Below the pieces are notes generated by a model. It saw nothing but the letters and a program-made list of their open reading frames with translations. It ran no database searches and was not told the origin of the DNA. The position numbers were made by a program, and so were the translations under genes. Source: an uncultured Bariatricus sp. (GTDB taxonomy: Bacteria > Bacillota > Clostridia > Lachnospirales > Lachnospiraceae). From it: a stretch of DNA of 50,069 nucleotides. The stretch's first letter is position 1. Every line of letters starts with the position of its first letter. Location of the stretch: positions 1-50,069 of the forward strand of contig CAKRFP010000020.1 in NCBI GenBank assembly GCA_934320645.1. Reading direction: 5' to 3'. Positions 1 through 8,880 of this stretch are shown here, piece after piece.

Positions 1-19
1 AAGTTATACATAAGATATG

Positions 20-60
20 AAAAGATTTTGAGAGCATAGAGTGTTTCTTGAAATCTTTTT
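20..60 (+). terminator. Probable terminator of an upstream gene outside the window
   Basis: Arms 20-28 (AAAAGATTT) and 51-59 (AAATCTTTT) form a 9-bp AT-rich stem that runs into a T tract. The long loop and weak stem make this a moderate call. The gene it would end is not in the window. Confidence 0.45.
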
Positions 61-165
61 TATTTGTAAAAATTTCATTTCGTGCAATATGACAGAAGAA
101 TCTTAGTCAGAATATACAAAATAAAATATGCAAAATTATGCTATCCGCCAAAATGATAAAAAGTA

Positions 166-242
166 ATTGACATTTTGGTGTCAATGAATTATATTAAAAT
201 CAAGATTTGGATACAAAATCAGATATCATAAATCGGATATCA
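166..242 (+). promoter_or_regulatory. Promoter with overlapping operator-like inverted repeat, tartrate operon
   Basis: TTGACA (167-172) and TATATT (190-195) are separated by 17 bp. A perfect inverted repeat, ATTGACA (166-172) and TGTCAAT (179-185) with a 6-nt spacer, covers the -35 box, so a bound protein would block polymerase. Downstream a 12-bp direct repeat (217-228 and 231-242, one mismatch, 14-bp period) lies in the untranslated leader and could be a second binding site. No regulator gene for this operon is visible in the window. Confidence 0.7.
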
Positions 243-294
243 AACAAAAGGCATCCAGAAAAGAAACTAAAAAGAGAAATAAGGAGGTAGCAAA

Positions 295-1563
295 ATGAGT
301 CAGGTAACTATCACGTTATTGTTCCTGCTGTTTGCGATCGTGATGTTCATGTGGGAGAAAATTCCGTTGGGACTGACATCCATGATTGTCTGTGTGGGAC
401 TGGTAGTCACAGGAGTTCTGGACTGGAAGACAGCATTTTCAGGATTCATTGACAGCAACGTCATTCTGTTTGTTGCGATGTTCATTGTAGGTGGCGCACT
501 TTTTGAAACAGGAATGGCAAACAAAATAGGGGGAGTTGTAACACATTTCGCCAAGACAGAGAAGCAGCTGATCGTTGCGATTATGATCATCGTAGGAGTG
601 ATGAGCGGTTTCCTTTCCAACACAGGAACAGCCGCAATTCTGATTCCGGTAGTCATCGGTATCGCAGCAAAGTCGGGATATTCAAGATCAAGACTTCTGA
701 TGCCGCTTGTATTCGCAGCAGCGATGGGAGGTAACCTTTCCCTGATCGGAGCTCCGGGTAACATGATCGCACAGTCACAGATGGAAAGTATCGGACTGAA
801 ATTCGGATTCTTCGATTACGCAAAAGTAGGTGTACCGATCCTGATCGTCGGAATCATTTGTTTCGCACTGATCGGATACAAATTTCTTCCGAACAAGACA
901 GATGCAGCCGGAGACAGCATTTATGATGAGGTACAGGATTTCAGCAATGTGCCAAAGTGGAAACAGACACTTTCCCTGGTTATTCTGATTCTTACACTTC
1001 TTGGAATGATCTTTGAAGAACAGATTGGAATCAAGCTTTGTGTGACAGGATGTGTCGGAGCAATCGCCCTGATCCTTACAGGAGTTATCAGTGAGAAAGA
1101 TGCACTTCTTTCCATCGATCTGAAGACGATCTTCCTGTTCGGTGGAACCCTTTCCCTTGCAGCAGCACTTGATTCGACAGGAGCAGGTGAGCTGATCGCG
1201 GATAAAGTAATCGGACTTCTTGGAAAGAACCCGTCACCTTATGTACTTACATTTGTAATTTTCATGCTGTGCTGTGTACTTACCAACTTTATGTCAAATA
1301 CAGCAACAACAGCACTTATGGCACCAATCGCTGTGTCAATCGCACAGGGAATGGGAGCAGACCCAAGCGCAGTACTTATGGCATGTGTCATCGGAGGATC
1401 CTGCGCATACGCAACACCGATCGGAATGCCGGCGAACACAATGGTTGTCACAGCCGGAGGATATACATTTAGAGATTATGCAAAAGCAGGTGTGCCGCTG
1501 ATTCTGGTATCCACCGTAGTAAGTATGATCTTACTTCCGATATTCTATCCATTCTTCCCGTAA
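295..1563 (+). CDS. SLC13/DASS-family dicarboxylate (probably tartrate/succinate) carrier
   Basis: A 422-residue, very hydrophobic protein with about 10-12 membrane segments. Two Ser-Asn-Thr motifs at residues 108-110 and 334-336, each inside a hydrophobic hairpin, are the duplicated cation/substrate-binding signature of the divalent anion:sodium symporter family. It is the first gene of an operon with ttdA and ttdB, 56 bp ahead of ttdA. E. coli pairs ttdAB with the tartrate/succinate exchanger TtdT, which is also a DASS protein, so tartrate uptake is the best guess. Other C4-dicarboxylates are possible. The start has a good AGGAGG 8 bp upstream. Exchange versus Na+ symport cannot be told from sequence. 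Confidence 0.85.
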   Translation: MSQVTITLLFLLFAIVMFMWEKIPLGLTSMIVCVGLVVTGVLDWKTAFSGFIDSNVILFVAMFIVGGALFETGMANKIGGVVTHFAKTEKQLIVAIMIIVGVMSGFLSNTGTAAILIPVVIGIAAKSGYSRSRLLMPLVFAAAMGGNLSLIGAPGNMIAQSQMESIGLKFGFFDYAKVGVPILIVGIICFALIGYKFLPNKTDAAGDSIYDEVQDFSNVPKWKQTLSLVILILTLLGMIFEEQIGIKLCVTGCVGAIALILTGVISEKDALLSIDLKTIFLFGGTLSLAAALDSTGAGELIADKVIGLLGKNPSPYVLTFVIFMLCCVLTNFMSNTATTALMAPIAVSIAQGMGADPSAVLMACVIGGSCAYATPIGMPANTMVVTAGGYTFRDYAKAGVPLILVSTVVSMILLPIFYPFFP

Positions 1564-1619
1564 GAAGGGATAACAAAGTAATCAAATTAAATGCAATATA
1601 AAAAGAGGAGGATTTTAAA

Positions 1620-2519
1620 ATGTCAAGAGAAGAACAGGTAACACAGCTTACAGATTACATGGCAAAGTTCATTGCACACGTTGCCAAAAAACTTCCAGAT
1701 GATGTCATCGCAAAACTTCAGGAACTCAGAGAGAAAGAGGACAGTCCGCTGTCTAAGACAATCTATGACACCATGTTCCGTAATCAGGAACTTGCAGTAG
1801 CGCTTAACAGACCAAGCTGCCAGGATACAGGTGTCCTTCAGTTCTGGGTAAAATGTGGAACAAAATTCCCACTGATTGATGATCTGGAAGCATTACTGAA
1901 AGAAGCAGTTGTAAAGGCTACATTCGAAGCACCGCTTCGTCACAACAGCGTTGAGACATTCGACGAATATAACACAGGAAAGAATGTAGGAAAAGGAACA
2001 CCAACCGTATTCTGGGATATCGTTCCGAACTCTGACAAATGTGAGATCTACACATACATGGCAGGTGGCGGATGTACACTTCCGGGAAAAGCTATGGTTC
2101 TGATGCCAGGTGAAGGATATGAAGGTGTAACAAAATTCGTTCTCGATGTTATGACAAGCTACGGACTGAATGCATGTCCTCCGCTTCTTGTAGGTGTAGG
2201 TGTAGCAACTTCTGTAGAAACAGCAGCCCTGCTTTCAAAGAAAGCTCTGATGCGTCCGATCGGCTCTCACAATGACAACGAAAGAGCTGCAAAGATGGAA
2301 ACCCTTCTGGAAGACGGAATCAACGCAATCGGTCTTGGACCACAGGGAATGGGTGGAAAATACTCTGTAATGGGTGTTAACATCGAAAATACAGCACGTC
2401 ATCCATCTGCAATCGGTGTAGCTGTAAACGTAGGATGCTGGAGCCACAGAAGAGGACACATTGTATTTGATAAGGACCTTAATTACACAATCACAACACA
2501 TTCGGGGGTGGAATTATAA
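1620..2519 (+). CDS. ttdA: L(+)-tartrate dehydratase alpha subunit (class I fumarase-type)
   Basis: A 299-residue protein collinear with E. coli TtdA from the N terminus (PDDVIAKL, IYDTMF, LNRPSCQDTG) to the C terminus (GCWSHRRG). It forms the iron-sulfur half of the cytoplasmic enzyme that dehydrates L-tartrate to oxaloacetate. Cys67, Cys186 and Cys273 are conserved at the spacing expected for the three ligands of the [4Fe-4S] cluster. RBS GAGGAGG precedes the ATG. The stop codon overlaps the ttdB start by one base, which suggests translational coupling of the two subunits. Two-subunit class I fumarases are close relatives, but the match to TtdA is stronger than to clostridial FumA. Confidence 0.88.
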   Translation: MSREEQVTQLTDYMAKFIAHVAKKLPDDVIAKLQELREKEDSPLSKTIYDTMFRNQELAVALNRPSCQDTGVLQFWVKCGTKFPLIDDLEALLKEAVVKATFEAPLRHNSVETFDEYNTGKNVGKGTPTVFWDIVPNSDKCEIYTYMAGGGCTLPGKAMVLMPGEGYEGVTKFVLDVMTSYGLNACPPLLVGVGVATSVETAALLSKKALMRPIGSHNDNERAAKMETLLEDGINAIGLGPQGMGGKYSVMGVNIENTARHPSAIGVAVNVGCWSHRRGHIVFDKDLNYTITTHSGVEL

Positions 2520-3145
2520 TGGTAGAAGTAAAAGACGGAAAGAAAATTTTAACAACACCAATTTCAGCAGAGGATTTAAAAGACATTAAAGTCGGAGACA
2601 TCATTTACCTGAACGGAAGTATGACAACATGCCGTGACGTTGCTCATCGTCGGCTGGTAGAAGAAGGAAGAGAGCTTCCTGTAGATGTTAGAAACAATGC
2701 AATTTTCCATGCAGGACCGATCATCCGTCCACTGGAAAATGATAAATTCGAGATGGTTTCCGTAGGACCGACAACCAGTATGCGTATGGAAAAATTCGAA
2801 TATGAATTCGTACAGAAATCTGGTGTACGTGTGATCATCGGAAAAGGTGGAATGAAAGAAAACACCGAACGTGCATGTAAAGAGTTCGGAGCAATCCACT
2901 GTGTATTCCCGGCTGGTAATGCCGTAGTAGCAGCAACAGAGGTTGAAGAGATCGTAAGAGCTGAGTGGAGAGATCTCGGAATGCCGGAAACTCTCTGGAA
3001 CTGCCGCGTAAAAGAGTTTGGACCGCTGATCGTATCCATCGATACAGAAGGAAACAACCTTTTTGAAGAAAGAAAAGTAGTCTACAATAAGAGAAAAGAC
3101 GAACAGTATGAAATTATCAGTAAACAGGTAGGCTTTATCAAATAG
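2519..3145 (+). CDS. ttdB: L(+)-tartrate dehydratase beta subunit
   Basis: A 208-residue protein matching E. coli TtdB over its whole length: ILTTPI, GDIIYLNG, TCRDVAHRRL, AIFHAGPI, VGPTTSMRM, GKGGM, FPAGNAV, GPLIVSIDT. This is the swivelling beta domain of class I hydro-lyases and completes the active site with the Fe-S subunit. It starts on an ATG overlapping the ttdA stop (TAATG). It is the last gene of the operon, followed by a clear terminator. The length is close to that of E. coli TtdB. Confidence 0.88.
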   Translation: MVEVKDGKKILTTPISAEDLKDIKVGDIIYLNGSMTTCRDVAHRRLVEEGRELPVDVRNNAIFHAGPIIRPLENDKFEMVSVGPTTSMRMEKFEYEFVQKSGVRVIIGKGGMKENTERACKEFGAIHCVFPAGNAVVAATEVEEIVRAEWRDLGMPETLWNCRVKEFGPLIVSIDTEGNNLFEERKVVYNKRKDEQYEIISKQVGFIK

Positions 3146-3229
3146 TCATACTGAAAAATATGGAACCCATACTTGCTTAATTAAAATAATAATCAAATAT
3201 TCTGCCAGATATTTGGTCTCGTTATGGAG

Positions 3230-3275
3230 AAGTGCTGCAAGCCGATGAGAGTGATCGGTTTTGCAGCACTTTTTT
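3230..3275 (+). terminator. Intrinsic terminator of the tartrate operon
   Basis: An 11-bp stem (AAGTGCTGCAA, 3230-3240, with TTGCAGCACTT, 3261-3271) with a further GCCGAT/ATCGGT helix in the loop, followed by a T run. It lies 85 bp after ttdB. Confidence 0.85.
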
Positions 3276-3407
3276 GGCTAACAGGAAATTCCTTTGGAAT
3301 TTCCTGTTAGCCAAAAGGCACTACGTGCCAGGGATGCGCACTCGCACGAAGAAGAAGGATGTCGCAAGCGACTGTGCTCGGCGCGAGAATGTGCCTTGGC
3401 ACATTCT
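3272..3407. repeat. Palindromic repeat cluster (copy A of a dispersed element)
   Basis: This fills most of the 364-bp gap between ttdB and jetA. It contains a perfect 21-bp hairpin (3272-3292 and 3296-3316) with only a 3-nt loop, a GGCAC/GTGCC mini-hairpin, and a 10-bp hairpin AGAATGTGCC-TT-GGCACATTCT (3386-3407). The 23-mer at 3318-3340 recurs with five transitions at 17265-17287, and both copies are followed by a similar AGAAATGTGC-type hairpin. No open reading frame here looks real. It is a REP-like intergenic element. Confidence 0.65.
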
Positions 3408-3435
3408 ATTCGTAATGTCTTTTTATAATGTTTTT

Positions 3436-3466
3436 TTCACATATCAAGGGTAGAATATGGTATACT
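3436..3466 (+). promoter_or_regulatory. Possible weak promoter for jetABCD
   Basis: TATACT (3461-3466) is a good -10 hexamer. The best -35 is TTCACA (3436-3441) with a 19-bp spacer, so the promoter is suboptimal, which would suit a low-level defence operon. It lies 43 bp ahead of the jetA start. Confidence 0.4.
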
Positions 3467-3509
3467 TATAGATAATGGAAAAATTTATGGATTTACAGAA
3501 AGGCAAAGC

Positions 3510-4868
3510 ATGCAGTTACGTTTTGAAATTCCGGAGAGTTTCTGGAGTCTGTTCCGGTCTGTGAACAGAGAGACATACATTGAAGCTTTGATGGCGATCA
3601 ATGAAGAATACCAGTACAGCAATTATTTCCTGACCAGGGAGGTCTGTATTCAGGTGCTTCGTGACCTGTATATGAAGAAGCAGATCGAACTTAAGCGGGA
3701 AGAAGATGAGACCGAGTTTGATATGCTGGAAACCCCGTCAGCAAGGATTCTGAACTGGCTGATCCGAAAAGGATGGCTGAAGAAAATTGAAGATTATAAT
3801 ACACTGGTGACGAACATCGTCATTCCGGATTATGCGGCAGTCTTTGTTGATGCGTTTGAGCGGCTTTCCTCGGAGGATCTGGAGGAGACAGAGATCTATA
3901 TCCAGAATGTGTATGCAACGCTGTTTTCGTTCAGGAATGATCCAAGGGTGAACATGAATATGCTCCGGACAGCGCTTGTCAATACCCGAAGACTTAATAA
4001 GGCATTGCAGGATATGCTGCACAATATGGACAAGTTCTTTGCAAGGCTTCTGGAACAGCAGTTTTACGGAGATCTTCTGAAGGAGCATCTGGACGGATAT
4101 GTGGAAGAGATTGTCCGGAAAAAATACCATATCCTGAAGACTTCGGATAATTTTTATATCTATAAGACAGATATCAAAGAATGCCTGCGCCAGATGCGGG
4201 AGGATGAGGAATGGATCGAGAAGATCCGTGAGCGCGCCAGGGTAACCGGAGATACCGGTGAAGATGTGCTGGAGCTTCTGGATATGATCGAGAGAGGCTT
4301 TGATGATATCGAGCACCGCATTTCCAATATGGATAAGGAGCACAGCAAATATGTGCGTGCGACGGTGACAAGGCTGAATTATCTTCTGAGCGGAGAGAGC
4401 GACACGAAGGGACTGGTGATTCAGCTCCTGAACCGGATGTCAGAGGATGACTATGAAGAGGTCATTCAAAAGACGGGGGAGAAGATGAATCTGTCTTTGA
4501 CCGAAATCCTGTCAGAAAAATCTCTTTATAAGCGAAGAAGAAGCCGGAAGGATTTTGTCAGCAAGATGGCACAAGAAGAGGAAGTAGATGATCTGGACAG
4601 AGAAGATGTGCTCCGGCTGAACCGGATCAAGCTCAGATTCAGCAAAAAGCAGATTGAAGAATTTATCGAAGAACATATGGAGAAAGATGTGCTGGATACG
4701 GAAAAGCTTTCCCTTACATCAGAGGATGATTTTGAAAAGCTGATTCTTGCATACGACCTCAGTACCCGTAAGAATAGCAAATACAAAGCACTGGAAGAGG
4801 ATGCGGAAACGATTGAAAAGAACGGATACCGTTATCCGGCACTGAAGTTTGTAAGAAGGCATTTATAA
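3510..4868 (+). CDS. jetA: Wadjet defence protein JetA (MukF-like kleisin)
   Basis: A 452-residue, charged, mostly helical cytoplasmic protein. It has no catalytic motif and is identified mainly by context: first gene of a jetA-B-C-D set with an SMC ATPase and a Toprim protein. Its N-terminal ~150 residues look winged-helix-like (helix-rich, LTREVCIQVLRDLYM), followed by long helical segments, as in MukF-type kleisins that bridge the SMC heads. It resembles the shorter clostridial JetA form (I think the DUF5716 group) rather than the DUF3375 form of classical type I systems; that subtype call is tentative. The start is supported by AGAAAGG upstream. It is followed by jetB after 27 bp. Confidence 0.75.
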   Translation: MQLRFEIPESFWSLFRSVNRETYIEALMAINEEYQYSNYFLTREVCIQVLRDLYMKKQIELKREEDETEFDMLETPSARILNWLIRKGWLKKIEDYNTLVTNIVIPDYAAVFVDAFERLSSEDLEETEIYIQNVYATLFSFRNDPRVNMNMLRTALVNTRRLNKALQDMLHNMDKFFARLLEQQFYGDLLKEHLDGYVEEIVRKKYHILKTSDNFYIYKTDIKECLRQMREDEEWIEKIRERARVTGDTGEDVLELLDMIERGFDDIEHRISNMDKEHSKYVRATVTRLNYLLSGESDTKGLVIQLLNRMSEDDYEEVIQKTGEKMNLSLTEILSEKSLYKRRRSRKDFVSKMAQEEEVDDLDREDVLRLNRIKLRFSKKQIEEFIEEHMEKDVLDTEKLSLTSEDDFEKLILAYDLSTRKNSKYKALEEDAETIEKNGYRYPALKFVRRHL

Positions 4869-4895
4869 AAAGTATACGGAAATTGGAGAGAATGG

Positions 4896-5522
4896 ATGAT
4901 AGAATATTTTGAGCAGCTTACGCAGGAAGAACAGGAAGACCTGACAGATGTGATCCGGCTTCTCTACAGACAGACGTTCCTTTTGGAGAGGAAGTTCGAC
5001 AAGCGTGCGGGCAGACTTAAGTATCAGCGAGAGTACCGCATCTGTGAAAAGCACATTGATTTTCTGAAAATGTATTTTCAGATCGCCGGGATCACATTAT
5101 GTGAGAACGTACACCTGGGACTGATCTACATTCAGGATGAAATGATCTGGGGAGAAAAGCTTCCGCGTCTTGCAACGATTTACATCTTATTACTGAAGCT
5201 GATTTATGATGAACAGATGGCATCGGTTTCGTCAAGTAGTCAGATCGTGACAACGCTTGGGGCACTCAACGGAAAAGCAGGAGATTTTCGTGTGCTTCGC
5301 AGTATCCCGTCACCGACAGAGATGAAAAGGACCATTGTCATGCTGAAAAAATACCAGCTGATCGAGCCGCTGGATGTACTGGAAGAGTTAAATGAAAGTA
5401 CAAGACTTCTGATCTATCCGTGTATCCATGCAGTATTGCAGGGAGATGCGGTGAGAGAAGTTCTGGAATCATTCGGAAACAGCCGGGAAGAAGAGGAGGA
5501 GACTTTTGGAGACATTGGATAA
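4896..5522 (+). CDS. jetB: Wadjet defence protein JetB (MukE-like KITE subunit)
   Basis: A 208-residue protein between jetA and jetC. In Wadjet, JetB is the KITE-type winged-helix partner that binds the JetA kleisin and DNA. The sequence has an N-terminal helical segment (EEQEDLTDVIRLLYRQTFLLER) and a C-terminal part with a winged-helix flavour (SPTEMKRTIVMLKKYQLIEPLD, then a strand pair RLLIYPCI). There are no enzyme motifs. The start is preceded by GGAGAG. Its last 17 bases overlap the jetC start, which suggests coupled translation. Family assignment rests on position and size more than on motifs. Confidence 0.72.
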   Translation: MIEYFEQLTQEEQEDLTDVIRLLYRQTFLLERKFDKRAGRLKYQREYRICEKHIDFLKMYFQIAGITLCENVHLGLIYIQDEMIWGEKLPRLATIYILLLKLIYDEQMASVSSSSQIVTTLGALNGKAGDFRVLRSIPSPTEMKRTIVMLKKYQLIEPLDVLEELNESTRLLIYPCIHAVLQGDAVREVLESFGNSREEEEETFGDIG

Positions 5523-8500
5523 CAGGCAGCCGTTCTGGGCGATTTCAAAAATCTGCCTGAACAACTGGCATTATATAGACAGAAAAATACTGACTTTGAG
5601 CGAAGGGATCAACTTTTTCACCGGGCATTCCGGAAGTGGAAAATCAACGGTTATCGATGCAATTCAGATTGTGCTCTATGCCAACACGGACGGGCGTGGA
5701 TTTTTCAACAAGGCAGCAGCGGATGATTCCGACCGTACCTTGATCGAGTATTTGCGCGGAATGGTAAACATCAGTGAAAATAATGAGTCCCAGTATCTGC
5801 GAAATAAGAATTTTTCCAGTACGATCGTGATCGAGCTGGAGCAGACAAGAACCCATGAAAAACAGTGTGTGGGCGTTGTATTTGACGTGGAGACGGCGAC
5901 GAATGAGATAAGCCGCCTGTTTTTCTGGCACAGAAGTGGTCTGCTTGCGAATGCTTACCGGGGGGAAAAGAGATGTCTTTCTACTGTGGAAATAAGAGAA
6001 TATCTGCAGCGTACCTTTGGGGAAGAGGCGTTCTACTGCGGACCAAGCAATGAGCGTTTCCGCCGTCAGCTTTATGATGTGTATCTGGGCGGATTGGATA
6101 AAGAAAAGTTCCCACGTCTTTTTAAGCGGGCAATTCCGTTTCGGATGAATATCAAGCTGGAAGAATTTGTAAAAGAATATATCTGCATGGAACAGGATAT
6201 CCAGATCGAGGATCTGAAAGAAAGTATCATGCAGTATGGAAGAATGCGCAGCAAGATCGAGTCAACGATGGAAGAGATTGAGGATCTGAAGAAAATCGAT
6301 GGAATCTATCAGGACTTTGATGAGAAAAGGGAAAAAAGCAGGGAATGTGAGTACCGACTTACCCGTCTGGAAATGCTCCGGCTGCAGGCAGATATCCAGG
6401 GACTCCATGATAAGATCAGAACCAGAGAAGAAGGCATCAAGGTACAGGAGCATACGAAAGCAGAACTGGTGCGTCAGAGCGGGGAGCTGCAAAAGGAACA
6501 TGAGGAGTTGCTGCTTCGTCTGAATAACAGCGGTTATAAAGCACTGGAAGCAGAACTTGCAGGTTTAAATGAGACGCTTGAGCATCTCGGAAAAAGCAGG
6601 GCGAGTCTGACAAAGACTGCGCAGAGACTTAAGGAATGGAAAGAACAGGAGATTACTTCCAACCAGACAATTTGGGATATTGATAAATTTGAAGCCGGTA
6701 CGATTTCGGAAGGTGAGCTTGCAAGGCTGAAAGAAAATATTACGCAGATGCGTGCAGAGATTGAAGAAGAGCGCCGGGATACGGACAGTACGCTTCGTCA
6801 GATCAAAAAAGAAGAACGGGAAGCCAAAGAAGAGTTAAAAGAGCTGAAACAGGGGAGAAAAGCATATCCAAAAGAACTGGAAGAGGCGAGACTGGAATTG
6901 CAGAACCGGCTGCAGGAGGATTGTGGAAAATTTGTTTCCGTACAGATCCTTGCAGACCTTCTGGAGATCCGGGATGAAAGATGGCACAATGCTGTGGAAG
7001 GCTATATGGGAAATAATAAGCTTCTGCTGATCGTAGAGCCAAAATATGCGAAAGCAGCGATGGATATTTATCAGGAGATGGATAAGAAGAAATTCTTCCG
7101 TGCAGCAATTCTGGATACGGAAAAAGTAATGGAAGAAGAGCACATCGTCCGTCAGGGAGCTCTTGCAGAAGAAGTAAAAGCAAAAGAAAAATACGTGCAG
7201 TCTTACATCAATTTCTTCCTTGGAAACGTTATGAAATGTGAGAGTATTGAGGAACTCCGGGAATGCAGGATCGGTGTGACACCAGACTGTATGCTTTATC
7301 ACAGCTATCGTCTGCAGCACATCAATCCGGAAAATTACACCAGACGTGCTTATATCGGCGAGATCAGTCTCAGGCAGAGGATCCGGCAGCTTCAAAAGTA
7401 CTGTGAGCAGCTTCAGGAGAAGAGACTACCGCTTGCGGCACTTGCGGAAGAGGCAAAGAAGCTTCTGGAACTGGAGGCAATGCCGCTCCCGACAGAGGAT
7501 TATATCAGCCAAATCCTGGATGCAAAAGCAATAAAGGAAAAAGAAAACCGTAAAAAGGATTTGCTTGAAAAGCTTCAGAAACTACGCGCAGAATCAGTTG
7601 ACACTCTGGAAGCACAGATGAAAGAAGTGCAGGACAGACGGGATGCAAAGCAGAAAGAAATCACGAAGACAGAGAAAGAAATCTGGAAAAATGGGGAAGA
7701 AATCGAAAAATTCAGGAACAGTATTACAGAGTTTGAGTTTGCGCTTGCGGGAATCCAGAAAGAATTTCAGGAAAACGAAAGGCTTGAGAAGCAGTTTGAA
7801 GAGTATCTGGAAACACAAAGAAGCAGAAACTATATTAATTTAAAAGAGGCAAGTACAAGGCAGCTACAGCAGCTTGGAAAGAAAAAAGAAGAGATCTACC
7901 AGGAGCTGGTGGCAGTCCGTAGTGCTTATACGAAAAAATATACACAGCGTAATTTTTCGGTGGTAGAAGAAGATAATAAGGTTTATCAGGAGCTTTTGGA
8001 AAACCTGTCATGTGACGATCTGGAAACCTACCGGCAGGCAGCGAATGAACAGGCAAAGGCAGCGGTCGAGCACTTCAAGGATGACTTTGTTTTCAAAATC
8101 CGCAGTGCGATCCGTGAGGCCTACCAGAGAAGAGATGAGCTGAACCGGATCATCAGCCGGCTGGATTTCGGAAAAGATAAGTACCAGTTTGTGATCACGA
8201 AGAATAAGGGTGCAGACGGAAAGTACTATAAGATGTTTATGGACGATACCCTGCAGATCAATCCGGCACAGCTTTCAGGTTCTATTGAGAACCAGATGAA
8301 TCTGTTCACAATGGAGCATGAAGAAAACTACGGTGATATGATGAATGAACTGATCGGCATCTTTATCCCACCGGAAAATGCTACCCATGAGGAACTGGAA
8401 GAGGCGAAGAAAAATATGGACAAGTACGCGGATTACCGTACTTATCTTTCGTTTGATATGCAGCAGATCGTCCAGGGTGAGGAAGATATGAAAATCGGTC

Positions 8501-8874
8501 TTGGCAAGATGATCCGCAAGAATTCCGGAGGAGAAGGACAGAATCCTCTTTATGTTGCACTTCTTGCAAGCTTTGCACAGATTTACAGGATCAATCTTTC
8601 CCCGAAAATCCACAGGAATCCGACGCTCAGACTGGTCGTTCTGGATGAGGCATTTTCAAAAATGGATGCCGAGAAGGTGGCAAGCTGCATTGCGCTGATC
8701 CGTGGACTTGGTTTCCAGGCAATCATCAGTGCCACAAATGATAAGATCCAGAATTATCTGGAAAATGTTGATAAAACCTTTGTATATGCTAACCCGAATA
8801 AACGGCATATATCAATTCAGGAATTTGAAAAAACCGAGTTCGCACAGCTTGCGGATGAGGAAGAACAGGGGTGA
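5506..8874 (+). CDS. jetC: Wadjet SMC-like ATPase JetC (MukB-like)
   Basis: A 1122-residue SMC-type ATPase, the motor of the Wadjet complex, thought to extrude DNA loops and recognise small circular DNA. The N-terminal head has Walker A GHSGSGKST (residues 40-48). Two long charged coiled-coil arms (about 235-465 and 630-880) flank a hinge-like globular part near 470-620. The C-terminal head has the signature SGGEGQ (1007-1012) and Walker B LRLVVLDE (Asp1047, Glu1048). Translation probably starts at a TTG (5506) behind GAGGAGG, overlapping jetB by 17 bases; a second in-frame TTG at 5515 is the alternative. All ATPase motifs are intact, so the system looks functional. Confidence 0.9.
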   Translation: METLDNRQPFWAISKICLNNWHYIDRKILTLSEGINFFTGHSGSGKSTVIDAIQIVLYANTDGRGFFNKAAADDSDRTLIEYLRGMVNISENNESQYLRNKNFSSTIVIELEQTRTHEKQCVGVVFDVETATNEISRLFFWHRSGLLANAYRGEKRCLSTVEIREYLQRTFGEEAFYCGPSNERFRRQLYDVYLGGLDKEKFPRLFKRAIPFRMNIKLEEFVKEYICMEQDIQIEDLKESIMQYGRMRSKIESTMEEIEDLKKIDGIYQDFDEKREKSRECEYRLTRLEMLRLQADIQGLHDKIRTREEGIKVQEHTKAELVRQSGELQKEHEELLLRLNNSGYKALEAELAGLNETLEHLGKSRASLTKTAQRLKEWKEQEITSNQTIWDIDKFEAGTISEGELARLKENITQMRAEIEEERRDTDSTLRQIKKEEREAKEELKELKQGRKAYPKELEEARLELQNRLQEDCGKFVSVQILADLLEIRDERWHNAVEGYMGNNKLLLIVEPKYAKAAMDIYQEMDKKKFFRAAILDTEKVMEEEHIVRQGALAEEVKAKEKYVQSYINFFLGNVMKCESIEELRECRIGVTPDCMLYHSYRLQHINPENYTRRAYIGEISLRQRIRQLQKYCEQLQEKRLPLAALAEEAKKLLELEAMPLPTEDYISQILDAKAIKEKENRKKDLLEKLQKLRAESVDTLEAQMKEVQDRRDAKQKEITKTEKEIWKNGEEIEKFRNSITEFEFALAGIQKEFQENERLEKQFEEYLETQRSRNYINLKEASTRQLQQLGKKKEEIYQELVAVRSAYTKKYTQRNFSVVEEDNKVYQELLENLSCDDLETYRQAANEQAKAAVEHFKDDFVFKIRSAIREAYQRRDELNRIISRLDFGKDKYQFVITKNKGADGKYYKMFMDDTLQINPAQLSGSIENQMNLFTMEHEENYGDMMNELIGIFIPPENATHEELEEAKKNMDKYADYRTYLSFDMQQIVQGEEDMKIGLGKMIRKNSGGEGQNPLYVALLASFAQIYRINLSPKIHRNPTLRLVVLDEAFSKMDAEKVASCIALIRGLGFQAIISATNDKIQNYLENVDKTFVYANPNKRHISIQEFEKTEFAQLADEEEQG

Positions 8875-8880
8875 TAGAAA

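Noticed and set aside
1620..3145. Fumarase (class I alpha/beta) instead of tartrate dehydratase
   Set aside because: Both are the same superfamily, but blocks along the whole length follow E. coli TtdA/TtdB and a DASS carrier is co-operonic. Fumarase activity is not excluded.
3232..3453. 73-residue ORF between ttdB and jetA
   Set aside because: It starts inside the terminator and runs through the palindromic repeats; no RBS.
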